Positions 52,301 to 64,000 of a DNA stretch of 64,000 nt are shown here, in pieces (positions within the stretch are counted from its first letter, which is position 1; each line of letters starts with the position of its first letter). Origin of the DNA: Varroa destructor. Lineage: Eukaryota > Arthropoda > Arachnida > Mesostigmata > Varroidae. A program made the position numbers and the translations under genes. Location: positions 53,034,801 through 53,098,800 of the forward strand of contig NW_019211455.1 in NCBI RefSeq assembly GCF_002443255.2, in the 5' to 3' direction. The notes under the pieces were generated by a model. That model was not told where the DNA came from. It saw only the letters and a program-made list of their open reading frames with translations, and made no database searches.

Positions 52301-53934
52301 GTTGACAGAATGAAGGTCGCAAGGCTATCTAGATACATTTGATGGACTAGCTATCGGACACGTACGCTTCTTGGACATAAGAAAAAGGTACCTATAAAGT
52401 TCGGGTTGAGACAAAGAAAAGTTCGCTGTATAGTTTGTGACAGTATAAAGATCTGACATTCGCAGATCAAAAGAAATGCATAGATACATAGACACACACA
52501 CAAAACAGATTCTTGATCCTTTTAAATATATTATCTCAAATCACAAGTTCGCCACACAGAGAGAACGAAATCATTGATTCACTAGGTGCAATGTTATACA
52601 AAATCTAGCTTTAGTTAATGTTAATAACGGTGAAGCGTACAAATATAGAGATATTTGTTTGTAGCCAGCAGAGAGGTTTGTCTTTTTGTACAACATCGGA
52701 ATTCTGAGCTTTAAGAGTAAGGGCTATATACAAGTTGAGTGTTTTGGCATACAATCTATATATCTTAATATAATTTTTCTTTGATAAGCGCGTAACAGCT
52801 GATAGCTAGATAAATTAATAGGAAAATTAAAATGTTTGTAAAAGGCATGACCACTACAAAATTACTGATACAAAATTTCCATCATTATTTCCAAAGTAGC
52901 GTACGTGTTATGTTCGCCTTCATATCCTAGCGAAAGAATAGCGCTTTTAAGGTGTGCACTTAGCTAGAGTAGTCGTTCATTTTCTTTAATCGTAAATTCC
53001 TGAATGTTCCAAAAAAATAAATAGAAAGTCATCTTAGGACTCCAAAAAGCTTACGATTTGGCTCGGGACGAGTCTCCGAGTGTAGGCTGCTAGCTTGTAA
53101 GGATCGGTCCTACACCGGCTTTCACAAATCAAACATCGACGGTATATGCTTGCTGGAGTTCAGACAAATCCTATTTTTAGCGAGGTATTTTCGCATCAAA
53201 GAGAAAGCTGAAACGCGATAGTGTCTCGGTGTCACGATTATATTATTGAAACGTTCCAACGTAGGCTATACTTAACGAAAGTCTCGAAAACGATCCCCGC
53301 CTGCAAGAACGGAATAGGTGATTCAACGAGCAGTTCCGGCGGATAAAGTTTATGTTAGAGTGACAATCTGAGCAACTCGTAGCAGTTGTAGTAATCCCAA
53401 TTCTAAATTCTTGTCTCGGCGTCACAAATCTAATTTGGGGGTCCTGCAGCGCCGCTACCCCCGACCAATTAGGTCAGCGGAGCATTGCGATGCTTCGCGT
53501 GGTCCCCATTTTCCGACTAGGACTCGGGCCGTCGCATCATTTTTTTCACGAGGGCGGAGTAAGTGTCTCGCATCGCAAGCATCATATATCATCGTTGCTC
53601 TTTACTTTTCTCATTTGCATGCTTAGGTGTAAGCGAGTTCAAGAGGATGTAGAGAAGGTTTTGCAACTATTCCTATTCAGGACCGCTCTTTTTTCCGAGC
53701 TGGGTTCTGCGCATTTCGGAGTTCGCCTTCGGTGCTTTTTGGGGGTGCCCAATTATATGGGGTGCCCAATTATATGGAGCGCCTCTGCTTAACTGTGCAC
53801 TAGCCCTACGTCGAGGTGATCCCAAATCGAAGCCTGTGTATGTATGATATTTGTGTGGTCACCTTTTATTTCCGCTGAGATAAAATAACGGTTATGTATC
53901 ACGGTAGACGTAACTAAAAGAAACATCTAAGTTA

Positions 53935-53935
<1 letters not shown>
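49311..53935. other. Region downstream of the receptor gene, no gene supported
   Basis: The first part is 3' flanking sequence; an AATAAA occurs near 49745. GC content rises at about 50050-50420 and 51200-52350, but the open frames there (51499-51726 plus, 51760-52143 minus) have no recognisable domain. A 17-base tandem duplication of TGCCCAATTATATGG(GG) lies near 53746-53779. Confidence 0.4.
49403..49420. repeat. GC-rich hairpin just after the receptor stop
   Basis: CCACCGC, loop CTTT, then GCGGTGG: a perfect 7-bp stem about 95 bases after the stop codon, followed by a short TA run (49437-49455). It would be in the 3' untranslated region. Confidence 0.6.

Positions 53936-53985
<50 letters not shown>
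53936..53985. repeat. TA microsatellite, about 25 units
   Basis: An uninterrupted alternating TA run. No gene adjoins it. Confidence 0.97.
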
Positions 53986-53988
<3 letters not shown>

Positions 53989-56900
53989 TAGCTATGTTAT
54001 AATAGAAATCTGCTTGTTGTAACCCTGTAGATTGGGCAAAGTGAGCTGTGTTTTGTTCGTGTAGAAGAATCCATATTTTAATAGAATTGATTTTCATAGG
54101 ATTTCGTCATTTCACACTATTGGTTTAATACGATCTTTTTATTTCCACTTGTTTTCGTCAGATATCGAGTTCGTTTAGCGTCTATCCCATACATTTATAT
54201 TGCACGCTCCCAAACGCTGCTCTGTAATCTTCTGAGTGCGGCAGGCATACCTAAGCACGGCGCGCAAACTTTAACAGCACAAAATAGTTACACGTGTCTA
54301 TATAAAATGTTATGTAAAAAAAAAGCTATATTAATCAACACAACGGTAGATTGCACAGTATTGATTATACTTTAGCCAGGGTCCAAATCCGTAGAATGTT
54401 GATTATCGGGTATTTAAGTACGTTTGCAATTGGTTTTAGGTTTTGATCCAGTCTACAAATGCATACAGGGCTCATTATCAGAATAAAGATGGACACATCT
54501 CTAATCTTATAATGAGTCCCGTCTAGTATCATATGCAAACAATTTATCTGTGTGATATCAACAGACTTAATCTAGACGGTTCTAAGTACACTGATTTCAT
54601 CATTAACTCTTCGTTTAGGCCGTCTGTTTACCAAGTGGGTATTAACCCACTTGCGAATTGTAATATTTGCACCCCAATAGAAGTTTTCGAACTTGAATAA
54701 TTACGTCAAGAAGCGAGTTTCCGAGGGTATCCATATCTAGTACAAAGTAAACATACTATAAGTACATATCCTTTGGTGCTCGATGTCCTTGAGACATTGC
54801 CAAATGGGTATCTCCTTAGTTACATTTTGATCTAGCCCACTTATGGAACTATACCAGTTGAACTTGAAAAAATGTGTATCATCATTGATATTAACATATA
54901 TGTGAAGAATATGATTAGTTTAATTAGTAGTGTTAACTGCCAATAAAATAGAAACTTAGAGAATAAACGACTGCAAGTACTACGACCGGCAATTTAAGGT
55001 GCAATCTTCCGCGAACGGTTTAGCCATTTATATTGTGCATAGAAATTAAACGGAAGAACAATAATTTTAATTTAACTTACATGCGATTCAACTATAATTA
55101 CGGCTAAATGTGACATCGTTTGTTACCTGCGCAAACGTCTGCCTGTACCCTGCAACTGGCTTCTACTTCCTTCGAGGCGAAGGAAAAGCAGTCAAATTAT
55201 CATTTAGCGTAAGTATAAAGAATTATTTAAATCTGCGCGGGCTTTTCTGTGATTCTGTTATCCTCTAGTCGAGCAAAAGTCACCGGACCCTAACGTTTGA
55301 TACAAAATGTTTTTACTTCATACGTAGTTCCGCAGAACTGGAAGCACTTAGCTAGAAGACGAATTTTAGCAATGGGTCGTCTTTTGTTGAAGCGAGAATT
55401 TTACGAGTGACACGGATTCGATTCAATCAAGACAGTGCCCGAAACTAAAATGTAAATTAAACATTTGTGCACCGGGCGAGTTTGCCCCAGGCTACAACAT
55501 AGCCAAGTGAGAAAAAGGAACACGAAGTTGTGTAGAGGTGCTCGGCTAAAGCTTGGACGAAATACGATGTTAGAATACGGGCCTAGCTAACCCCGATACC
55601 ATGCTATCCCCGGGGCTGTTCCAGTGATTGGTCCACTGGAAAAAATATACTAGCAAATTACGTGATCGCGCATGAAGAAAATGGCTAATTTCATTCTGGA
55701 TAAAAAATAAGGGCTTTGTGGATGCGCCGAGCTTCTGTTTCCTAAGTTCTGCTATATTGCCATATTGAAGGTTCAAGTAAAAAAATTACACAGTGTTACA
55801 CGTTCTTGATTCAGATTTACCGTGCACCGTTCCGGAGTTTGTACTCACCTTCTCTTAAATATTTGCTGTATGTAGCAAGCAAGTATCGCTTCGTTAAAAT
55901 TAATGCCTCTGTACAACTAACTAAGATTTATTATAGACGGATATATACAGAAACAGGACGATAGATGGGCCTTGTAGTTTCTTACGTCAGAATTATATAA
56001 TGTACAAATAGTGGTGCTCGTGTCAATAAAAGTAGAAAAAGAAAAAAAAAAAGTACACATTATTTGGCACTTTACTGTTTGCCGTAACGTTACAAACAAT
56101 TAAGAGCTCATCATAGACTCTGTTTGCTGCTCCACAAGCTTTAAATAGATACTTGCTTGACATGCATGGGCCAGGGGAAACAAAACTCCAACATCGTGCT
56201 ATGAAAAAAATGCTACAGACGTATTCCTTAATCCAACTGCTTTGTACATTCACCGTGACAATCATCATATACATTTGTTAAATTACCGCTGGCAGTTACG
56301 CTTTGCTTGCTAATTACATTATTATTTATAGCAAGTTTTCTTTTTTCTTTTGAGACCAAAAGAATTTCGACGGAAAGCGTTTGTCGAACGATGTCACCAT
56401 AAAACATAAGTTATGTTTGCGCAGACCAGACGAAACATAAATTAGTTTGTTAGGCTAGATCCTATTATGAGTATTCAATTATTTTAAAGGTCATAAGTTT
56501 CAGATGGACAATTGAAATACATTACTACCTGTAAAATATGAAAGTTACAAGGAAAGTAGAGAGATCAATACACTTCTTTAGGTGTCCCTACATTTACACT
56601 ATATAATAAAAAAAAACATAATGGAGACTTATATGCCGTATTTATGTAAGTCTCTATCATCTGTAAATGTTCCAGCCGTTAGTATTCTCACTAAAAAAAA
56701 ATTTTTTTAAAAGGTATATTGATTTATTTTTCCTAGAAATGAACAACATACAAATGTGAATATTTAAATCAGCAAGTAATCTACCATTAAGACCTTACGA
56801 GTTTCCAATTCTATAGCAGTAGAGGAAATTATAGAAACTTGAAAAGACACCAGCCTTCCAAAGGTAGAAAAGGTTTCAAGTTTTTAAAGAAAGGTGAAAA

Positions 56901-57273
56901 ATTTGAACCTAAACCGATGACCGACTGTTTCAGAAAAAAGAAAATATGAATGAGTAACACACCCACACAAGTTACAATACATTTAATTTCACGAAAGTTC
57001 GCGCAAGCGTTTCATAAAGATTAAGTATTTGTCTTATAAAAAGAAAACAAACACCCCTTAAACTTCGTTGCCTACCTATATTAGTAATATTGTACTATGT
57101 AAAAAGAACATAAAGGACAAAGAAGCTTCCTGAAGAAAAATATCATCACATATACTTCGTAATCACACCCACTTTGACAACAGCAATACGCCACATACAA
57201 TAATTCTTCCACTAAAAAATCATTCTTCCATGATATGACAACAACAACAATCGTAATAATTATATAGCCTCTA

Positions 57274-57888
57274 TTAAAGCTTGTGCAGCCCAGTCCGTCC
57301 TTGCCGTTCGAGGAAAAATTGTAATTTGCTGGTGATGCCAGCGTGGCCATGTACGTTTTTGTACGCGTAGCCATTCCAGGAATGTCCCACAGTTACGTGC
57401 ACTTCGCATACATATTTCATCCGAGAAGTTCCTGACAGGATCTGAGAGGTTTCTCGTAAACGCGACACGACACGGATTCGGTGACGGTGACAACGACAGC
57501 CCCATGCACATTTGCGATTGCAAACCCCCCTGGCTGCTCCTAATAGTGGTGGCTGATGACAATGATCCGGTTTTGATACTTTCAATGAAATACGCAATGC
57601 ATTAAAATCATTCACGGTAGAATCACTAATTTTGTGATTAATTACTCCATGTCTACCCACAGAAATAGCAGAGACATTATGTTTTCCCAGGGAACAGCAT
57701 CTAATTGGCGGCCATGTTCTAGGTAGTCGGTGAGCGATTTTGCTCTTCCTGGATCTGGATGACCTTGGCTGGCGAGTTAGCCGACTGATTGCTTCCCTGC
57801 GCATAACCCCTTTGGCGCCGCGTGGCTTTATGAAAGCCGATCTAAGTCGTATGCACTCGGAACGTTCTTCAAAAGCGGTCGGCCTCAC
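57274..57888 (-). CDS. Unexplained 204-codon open frame
   Basis: This is the longest unexplained open frame of the window, in a locally GC-richer patch. It is basic and Arg-rich (for example RLTRQPRSSRSRKSK), which often happens by chance in a spurious frame. A second minus-strand frame (57260-57562) is open across the same DNA. I recognise no domain and see no clear splice context. It could be a 3' exon of an unknown gene or simply non-coding. Confidence 0.2.
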   Translation of the reverse strand: MRPTAFEERSECIRLRSAFIKPRGAKGVMRREAISRLTRQPRSSRSRKSKIAHRLPRTWPPIRCCSLGKHNVSAISVGRHGVINHKISDSTVNDFNALRISLKVSKPDHCHQPPLLGAARGVCNRKCAWGCRCHRHRIRVVSRLRETSQILSGTSRMKYVCEVHVTVGHSWNGYAYKNVHGHAGITSKLQFFLERQGRTGLHKL

Positions 57889-60800
57889 TTCAGTATGTCG
57901 TGCGGCCTATCTATAATGCAAACGAAGGAAACTAGGTAAATCGGAGCCCCTCATTGTCTGTTATGATTGAACGAGTTAGCCGTTGCGATCAAGTTTTGTT
58001 CGCCCTGTATACGTACGTAACCATAGTATTACAGAATCTATATTCCACAGCTATCTAACCCAGATTTGCGTTAAGGAAACAGGTAGCGGTGGGACTACAG
58101 TTAATGTGAACCTGTGAGAAAAATGTTCCAATCGTACTTGTTGTATAAGATAAGGAAACTTCCTTCCCAACCCCGCTAGTTAGAACGTTAGCCTTTTTCA
58201 GTCGTCTTTGGTCATTCGACTACGGCTATCGACACACAGGTTGCACTACTTAAAACTAGATAATGTATGCCTGTCTTCGCAAATTCTACTTCATATACAT
58301 ACTCCGGAACACCATCCAATGCAAGCTATTAATCAATCGACCAGTCATCACTGCGCGGACGTGTTCAGTGATAAAGCAATGTTCATGAATTCCCGAAAGC
58401 TGCCCAGAATGTCTTGTCTCGTATATGCTTAGGTTGGTCATATTTTTACTCCATTAATGCGCCGGTTTATATTTCTCTGTTCTTCCCTACCGCGCTCTCC
58501 CAGTATGCTTTCTCTCTCTCTTTTCTTGTCCATCCATCCCTTTCCTTCTATTTCATTTTCTAGCACAATCGCTCCCCATTTGTAACACCGTGCGTTTTCC
58601 TGTAGTTAAGCCGAATCATCTCGTGTCGACTTCTTAAAAACGACAGCAAAGCGATTTCGCGCATGAAGCCAGCCCCGCTTACGCCTCATACAACAACAGA
58701 CATTCTTTGCGTACATTTGTCATAGCGTCAGCTGAGGTATTTGCGTGCATCCCCATGTAGATGTCTGTTCTATATTGCTCGTCCTATGTATAGCCAAATA
58801 CGAACAGAGTCGACTTGCAGTTTCACTACATCACAACAGTCACTATCAGCAGGCGCATGGTTATCATGAAAAGCAAACTATTCTAATTCTCCCGTCCTCC
58901 ACCCCTGAGTGCGAGAGAGCGCCGACTTGGTATAGGCCATCTATATGCGCACGCCTTTAGGTTAGAAGAGGCTGCTCAGCGCAAGCCGCTCGCTGACGCC
59001 CGGATGCTGATGGAGCGCCAAAGCGGTACTCAAATGTTCCTTATATCATTTCTTCCTCATTCGGGCCATTACTGCGGTGTGAACGTTTACCCCTCACTTG
59101 GGTTCGTTCGAATGACGAGCCAGACGGCACAAAAATCATCATAAAATTCCAAGGATCTCGTTCGTCGACTTATAGCGTTGATAGAAAAGCTTCAAGAGAA
59201 CGAAGAAAGCGAAAAAGATGGGTACTGATGGCGGCACAAAGGAACAGGGCCCATTGTTTGGCAACGTTCGTTGCGTCAAACTCTTTACAGCAGGAGAGAC
59301 AGGTAACAACGACGACAGGTTAGGAACAACACTATTAGCAATAATGCGACATGGGTCGAGGACACAGCTGAAAAGAAACCGCTGTAGCAACACGGCAAGC
59401 ACATAAAATCAAGGATGACCGCGGTTCGCTTTCGGTCCATTTTGAAACTAGGGTGACATTGGTAGACGACTAAAATATCGCTGTCCGCATGGATATCACC
59501 AGCGCGAGAGATCGTGAAGAAACTGAGCGTCATTCCAAGGCGATGCTAAAAACTCGACCGCGACATGCAGATAACTGTGAAGATGAAATGTTCAGAAGGA
59601 GAGATGTCTGACTCGGAGATACTGCTAGTAGGTAGAGGAGGAAAAACCGAGAAGAAACGTGGAAGATTCGACTGAAGGACGAATCGCTGCGAAACTACAA
59701 CGCACGACAGAGGCTGAAATCAGCTGAAGAAGCCTTAGAACACAGCGGCCAAGGCCCGGAGGTGTGCATGTCCTAGCGAAATCGCAAGACAAAAAGACCA
59801 CATGCGATGGTGAATTATGAATGCATTTAAGACTCTAGGAGATGCACAGTGGACCTATGTAATTTTTCATTGAATGCTTGTCATTGCTTTGGCGAGCGAG
59901 AACTGTAGAGGCAAACGATGGCTTTTAATTATGGTTCCCTCGCACCCACTACTATTTCGTTAAAGACGCAGAGAAAAAGCGCAAACTCAGAATTGTGAAT
60001 AGAGTGGCATGGACGTTCTTTACCAGCGTAATGCAATGGCTAAGTGATAAGGTATCTGACTACAATTAACAATTATCAAGTTTTTATACGATAAATATCA
60101 CAAATGGCAGCTATTCTTGAGAGTCTTCGTGCTAACTTCTAACGATTTATTCCCACGTGCCGGCGCTCAGACAGAATGGCGCTTAATCTGAGCTAGACTC
60201 TTGTGAATGACGCATAAGTGTGGATAAGCATCATGGAAGAAAATAGTTTATAAGTAAAGCGATAAAAGCTACTACTATTGTATGTATGTTAGATAGGCGT
60301 AGATGAAAAAGCTTCGATTGGCAAAAGCATGCTGATACATGAAAGATAATATAACCGTTAAGAGAGTTAAACATCCACATTTAAATCGCTGCTGGCAGGG
60401 GCATCGCAGGGGTAACCAAATATATGGCAACACGAATTTAACTAATAAAAATAAGCAAACATACACAAATATCTCAGCATGCTTTTCTAAGCTTCAAATG
60501 TATTTTCGGGAATAGATGTGAAGATATCGATTTGCTAACGAAAAGCCCTTTGTATAGTAATGTGTCCGTGAGGGTGGAGAACACAAATGACTTAATCAAG
60601 GACTGTCATGAAGCTATCATAGGCTTCCCAAGCAGACTATCCTTTGTAGCAAAGCTAAGCCAATTATATAATACAGAAACACGTGGCGCGGCATATTTAT
60701 GCATCTAGTGAGCCTAGCATCTAGGCCTGAGCATCTAGTGCTGACCTTATGCGCCTTTCATGCCGAATCTAGATAAATGCCCAGACACCTTTATACGATC

Positions 60801-62480
60801 CCCTTTTATTTTCGTTCAGATCCCGTTTCCGGGTCAGAAAATTTCAGGAGTGTTTGTAGAAACCTTATGGATGATTACTCGCCCTTTTAATAAACAAAGG
60901 ATTGCACTCGCGTGCAGCCGCAAAATCGTCGGTACCCCAGTTCATCGCTCTAGCAGCTCTGTATTTCCGTTTTCATAGCTCAAGTCTGCAGTGTCGACGA
61001 TGGCAGATCGAGATCGACCTATTCGGAGCTGGACCGCTCAGTGTTTGCCAGGCAGGGACGCAGTGGAAGACCCTAGAAGATTTCAAATGAGATGCCTTCC
61101 AGTTGTCCGTGGCCGTAAGGCCCATTCACCATTGACGCCCTTTCACATGGCAGGAGTCGCGTATCCTATTTCGTCCGGCTACGCAAAGTCCGCCAACAAC
61201 CAGCTCGTCTGGCTCAGGTGTTAAAATGATGTCACGTCGTCCCGCCTAAATCCGCGACGCGACGCTCTATCCTCAAAAACCAAAAAAGCCGTCGCGTCTT
61301 TTCACTCTGGTGTCTTCCTTTTTTCCGGTACTGGAAAATAGAATTCCAGTCATAATCAACCACTGCTATGCCTTTAGTAACAGGCTCTTATATACGTACC
61401 TATCCTCAGCCCGTTCCCATAAGCATTCCCCTAAAAAGGATTGTGCCGACAGGGGAAACGGCGTTTTGGGGCATCCCACTTCCTTAGGAAAGGGAAGTCT
61501 ATGTTATAATGCTAATCAATATTTTGTGTAGGCGACACCAAGTTGCGTGAACATAGAAAGACAGAATTGGAGACCTTGAGCAGCTGGTACAAAGGAAAAA
61601 GCCTGAGGATCATCAGAAACATTCTTCCTAATATTATCACCCAGTCGTTCTTAACATGCTCGCGCGTCGCACTTCGTCGGTCCTCCTTCGCAGGTTAGGT
61701 AGGTGCATATATGTCAGATCGACCAATCCTGCAGGCTCGCGCAGACCACGGATTAGCGGCTTGGCACGTGGCGGCGTATGGAAATAAATGAAAAGAAAGA
61801 GAACGAGATGTGAGTGATTACTTTCTGCCTATTGCCTTAGAAAGACACGTCATACATAAGGAAAATGAAAGCGCGCAACTGCCTCAGCCGGAAAGGCTGG
61901 TAATGTCAATGTCCTTTATAGGTTCATGGACAAGAAGGGAAAGGCGCATAACTCTATAGGAAAACAACGTGAAACGCCTGATCACACGAGCCCACAGACA
62001 CGGCTTGTATCGCACTAGAGAAAAGGAATCTTCACAGTGAGTTTCAGGCGATCTTCAGGAGTCAAGTGAAGTTTCGTCCATGCAGTTTTCCGGGGCCTAG
62101 TTCATCGAAGCTACTTTAAGTGATCTAGCTTTGTAGCAGCTTCGTGACCACCAGTTAATGGGTATAAGTGCACTATTCGGGCAGGATATTAAAACTGTAT
62201 AGGACAGAACCTCAATTTTGGTACCGCCACGAATTGGTGTAGTTTAACGGGTTTTTATTTCTGCGACATACGCCATTACTGAATAAAATATTCGTAAATA
62301 GAATAAGATATTCATGTAGCATTTTTCGATCCCATTTCTGTGCAATACGATTTACGATACAAACAGCAAAAAAAAAAATAGAACAGGCATTGTTGAGTAA
62401 ATAAACCGTCACGCCTTAATGACCTGGTATTAACCAGGCTGGTTTAAGTATAATAATAAAAAATAATGTATTAGAATACA

Positions 62481-62548
62481 GAATTGAAACAAGAAACTTT
62501 CAGTTTCTTGTTTTTCATTTTTTTCATTTTTCTATTTTGTTTCAATTC
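62481..62548. repeat. Nested inverted repeats
   Basis: AAACAAGAAACT (62487-62498) pairs perfectly with AGTTTCTTGTTT (62502-62513) around a 3-base loop. Overlapping it, GAATTGAAACAA (62481-62492) is also the exact complement of TTGTTTCAATTC at 62537-62548. The two structures are mutually exclusive because they share bases. Confidence 0.8.
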
Positions 62549-63019
62549 TTTTTTTTTCAAATTTTCTCTATTGCTCCTAGGCTGATTTCGCGTATTTCTA
62601 AATCGCTAGCTGGTCCTTTTGGGAGTTAGTTATGTCACTGACTCCCATTACGTTAAAAGGAAGCGATATATATGCGCTGAAATAATTGCTGCAGAATTAA
62701 AAAAAAAAATAACTATTTCAGACTTTTGCTTATGTGGGTAAGATAGAAATTTATAATTTTTATCATGATAAAACCTAGCACTATTCAAAGGCAAAAATCG
62801 AAACGTTCCGCCACATATATATTCCAAATTGGTCCAAAAAGATATGGGAAAAAAAACTATCATATTTGTATTCAAGCTTATTTAAACTAAAACGATTACA
62901 ATAGGTACTGTCCGACGTTTTATTTAACAGGTTTTAATAATTTTACTTTTTCATCCAACATATATTATAGGTAGGGTGTCCGTGCCTTCTCGTAGAATAA
63001 AAGGTAATCACCCGGTAGC

Positions 63020-63045
63020 TAATCTGTTGTCAAGCAGATTAGATT
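63020..63045. repeat. Short hairpin
   Basis: CTAATCTG pairs with CAGATTAG across an 8-base loop. No gene is near and no function is inferred. Confidence 0.6.
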
Positions 63046-64000
63046 AAAAAAATATACTATCTCCATAAGGCGTATAATGTCATTCAGATTCATGTAATAT
63101 TATTGATGTTTCGTTTGTACGATGCGTCTTGCTCGTAACATTCGTAATGGAGCGTAATGTACGTTCATCGCGTAACTTGTAATATAGGAAGCAAACATGT
63201 AAATACTGATTAGGGGCACATCGTAAAGAACGACACCCCGCCGAGCTAAGCAACAATCAAAGAAGCTAACAGCGTCTAGCTCTATCAAACAGTAACTTGT
63301 GTACGATCCTAACTGGACCTAGATTTGTTTTCACCCACCCTTCGATTATGGAACCGCTCAGATGTTGAATTCTTATACAATTTACGACAATGTCCACTTT
63401 CTCTATCGTGCAACAACAATCGTAGATCCACAGCGTCTTCTGTGTACAAGTGTATATTGTGTCCGTGATCGGAAACAGGCAACGATCAGATTTGAACGGG
63501 TTCGTGTAAGTAAGCGAGAACGGGCAGACACAAACCAAATAAGAATCTCTATATGAGATATCCATAATCACTGTGTACTCGATTATATCCCGCCACGTTG
63601 TCCTTTTGAATATACTCTCCGCAGAATAGGCCCGTATAGATGCTTTACTGGATGCACCTCACAGTCTGGAACGCTCCAAATCGATCTTGCGCTGTGTTAA
63701 CGCACAGAGCCTAAATTAAAATTGCAGACAGCATCTCTGTCCTGCCTTTCAGTCATTTTCAGTGTCTTCCTCTCTTTGACATTCTCGTAGTAGTACTGAG
63801 CCTCTGCGTTCCTGCCGTTCGTTTACAGTCCTGCTCACTTGATTGGCACCGAAGCAACGTCAAAGCAGCGAATTATCGAAGCACGCTTAAATGTAGCTTA
63901 TACATAGCGAAAGCGTTTTGCGTCCAGCTGTGAGTGAATCGTTCAGGGACCGCGTCCTAGTTGTTGATAAGAGCCTAGGTCAAACCGTTGCACATGTTTT

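Larger units (their letters stand above)
53986..64000. other. Right-hand region, no gene supported
   Basis: I found no recognisable protein or RNA gene. Base composition varies: AT-rich at 54-57 kb and 62-63 kb, more balanced at 57.2-62.1 kb. The minus-strand ORF at 57274-57888 is the only long open frame and is listed separately. Short repeats of GCATCTAG occur near 60700-60735. The region may be an intergenic spacer or a long intron of a gene lying outside the window. Confidence 0.4.

Noticed and set aside
1..64000. CRISPR arrays, operons or prokaryotic promoters
   Set aside because: No regularly spaced repeats, no polycistronic layout, and all confident genes are spliced; the window is eukaryotic.

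Overview
This is nuclear DNA of a eukaryote, most likely an arthropod and within that a chelicerate, probably a mite or tick. All confident genes are split by GT-AG introns of about 50 to 2,800 bases, the DNA is AT-rich, and intergenic DNA carries decayed mariner transposons. The gene content points the same way: a telomerase reverse transcriptase, a cellular RNA-dependent RNA polymerase of the RNAi type (kept in chelicerates, missing from most insects) and Cys-loop receptor genes. The species assignment is inference.

Layout. 1-7984: no gene supported. 7985-13440, minus strand: six consecutive exons of telomerase reverse transcriptase (TERT), with the RNA-binding T motif, polymerase motifs 1, A, B', C, D and E and the C-terminal extension. 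All splice phases agree; the N-terminal end is not found. 13441-16679: gap. 16680-26411, plus strand: an RNA-dependent RNA polymerase gene with 15 phase-consistent exons (17673 to 26411), including the catalytic DLDGD exon, plus two probable N-terminal exons whose joining is unresolved. TERT and RdRP are therefore divergent, head to head. 26412-29818: mostly empty, with a possible LINE fragment. 29819-33744, plus strand: a complete five-exon gene for a 276-residue basic protein of unknown function with a KEN box and many S/T-P sites; a dead mariner lies in its second intron. 33745-38859: AT-rich, no supported gene.

38860-49310, plus strand: a small tandem array of Cys-loop (nicotinic-receptor-like) subunits. 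Two copies are decayed (about 38.86-39.60 kb and 41.59-43.02 kb). One is intact in two exons (45130-45403 and 48181-49310, 467 residues), with a second dead mariner in its single intron. 49311-64000: no gene I can support, only microsatellites, hairpins and one unexplained 204-codon minus-strand ORF.

The genes are not an operon and no shared pathway is implied. The main points of interest are two RNA-templated polymerases as divergent neighbours, the unusual binding-site and pore residues of the intact Cys-loop subunit beside its two dead relatives, the unrecognised KEN-box protein, and a pre-miRNA-like hairpin at 44371-44437.
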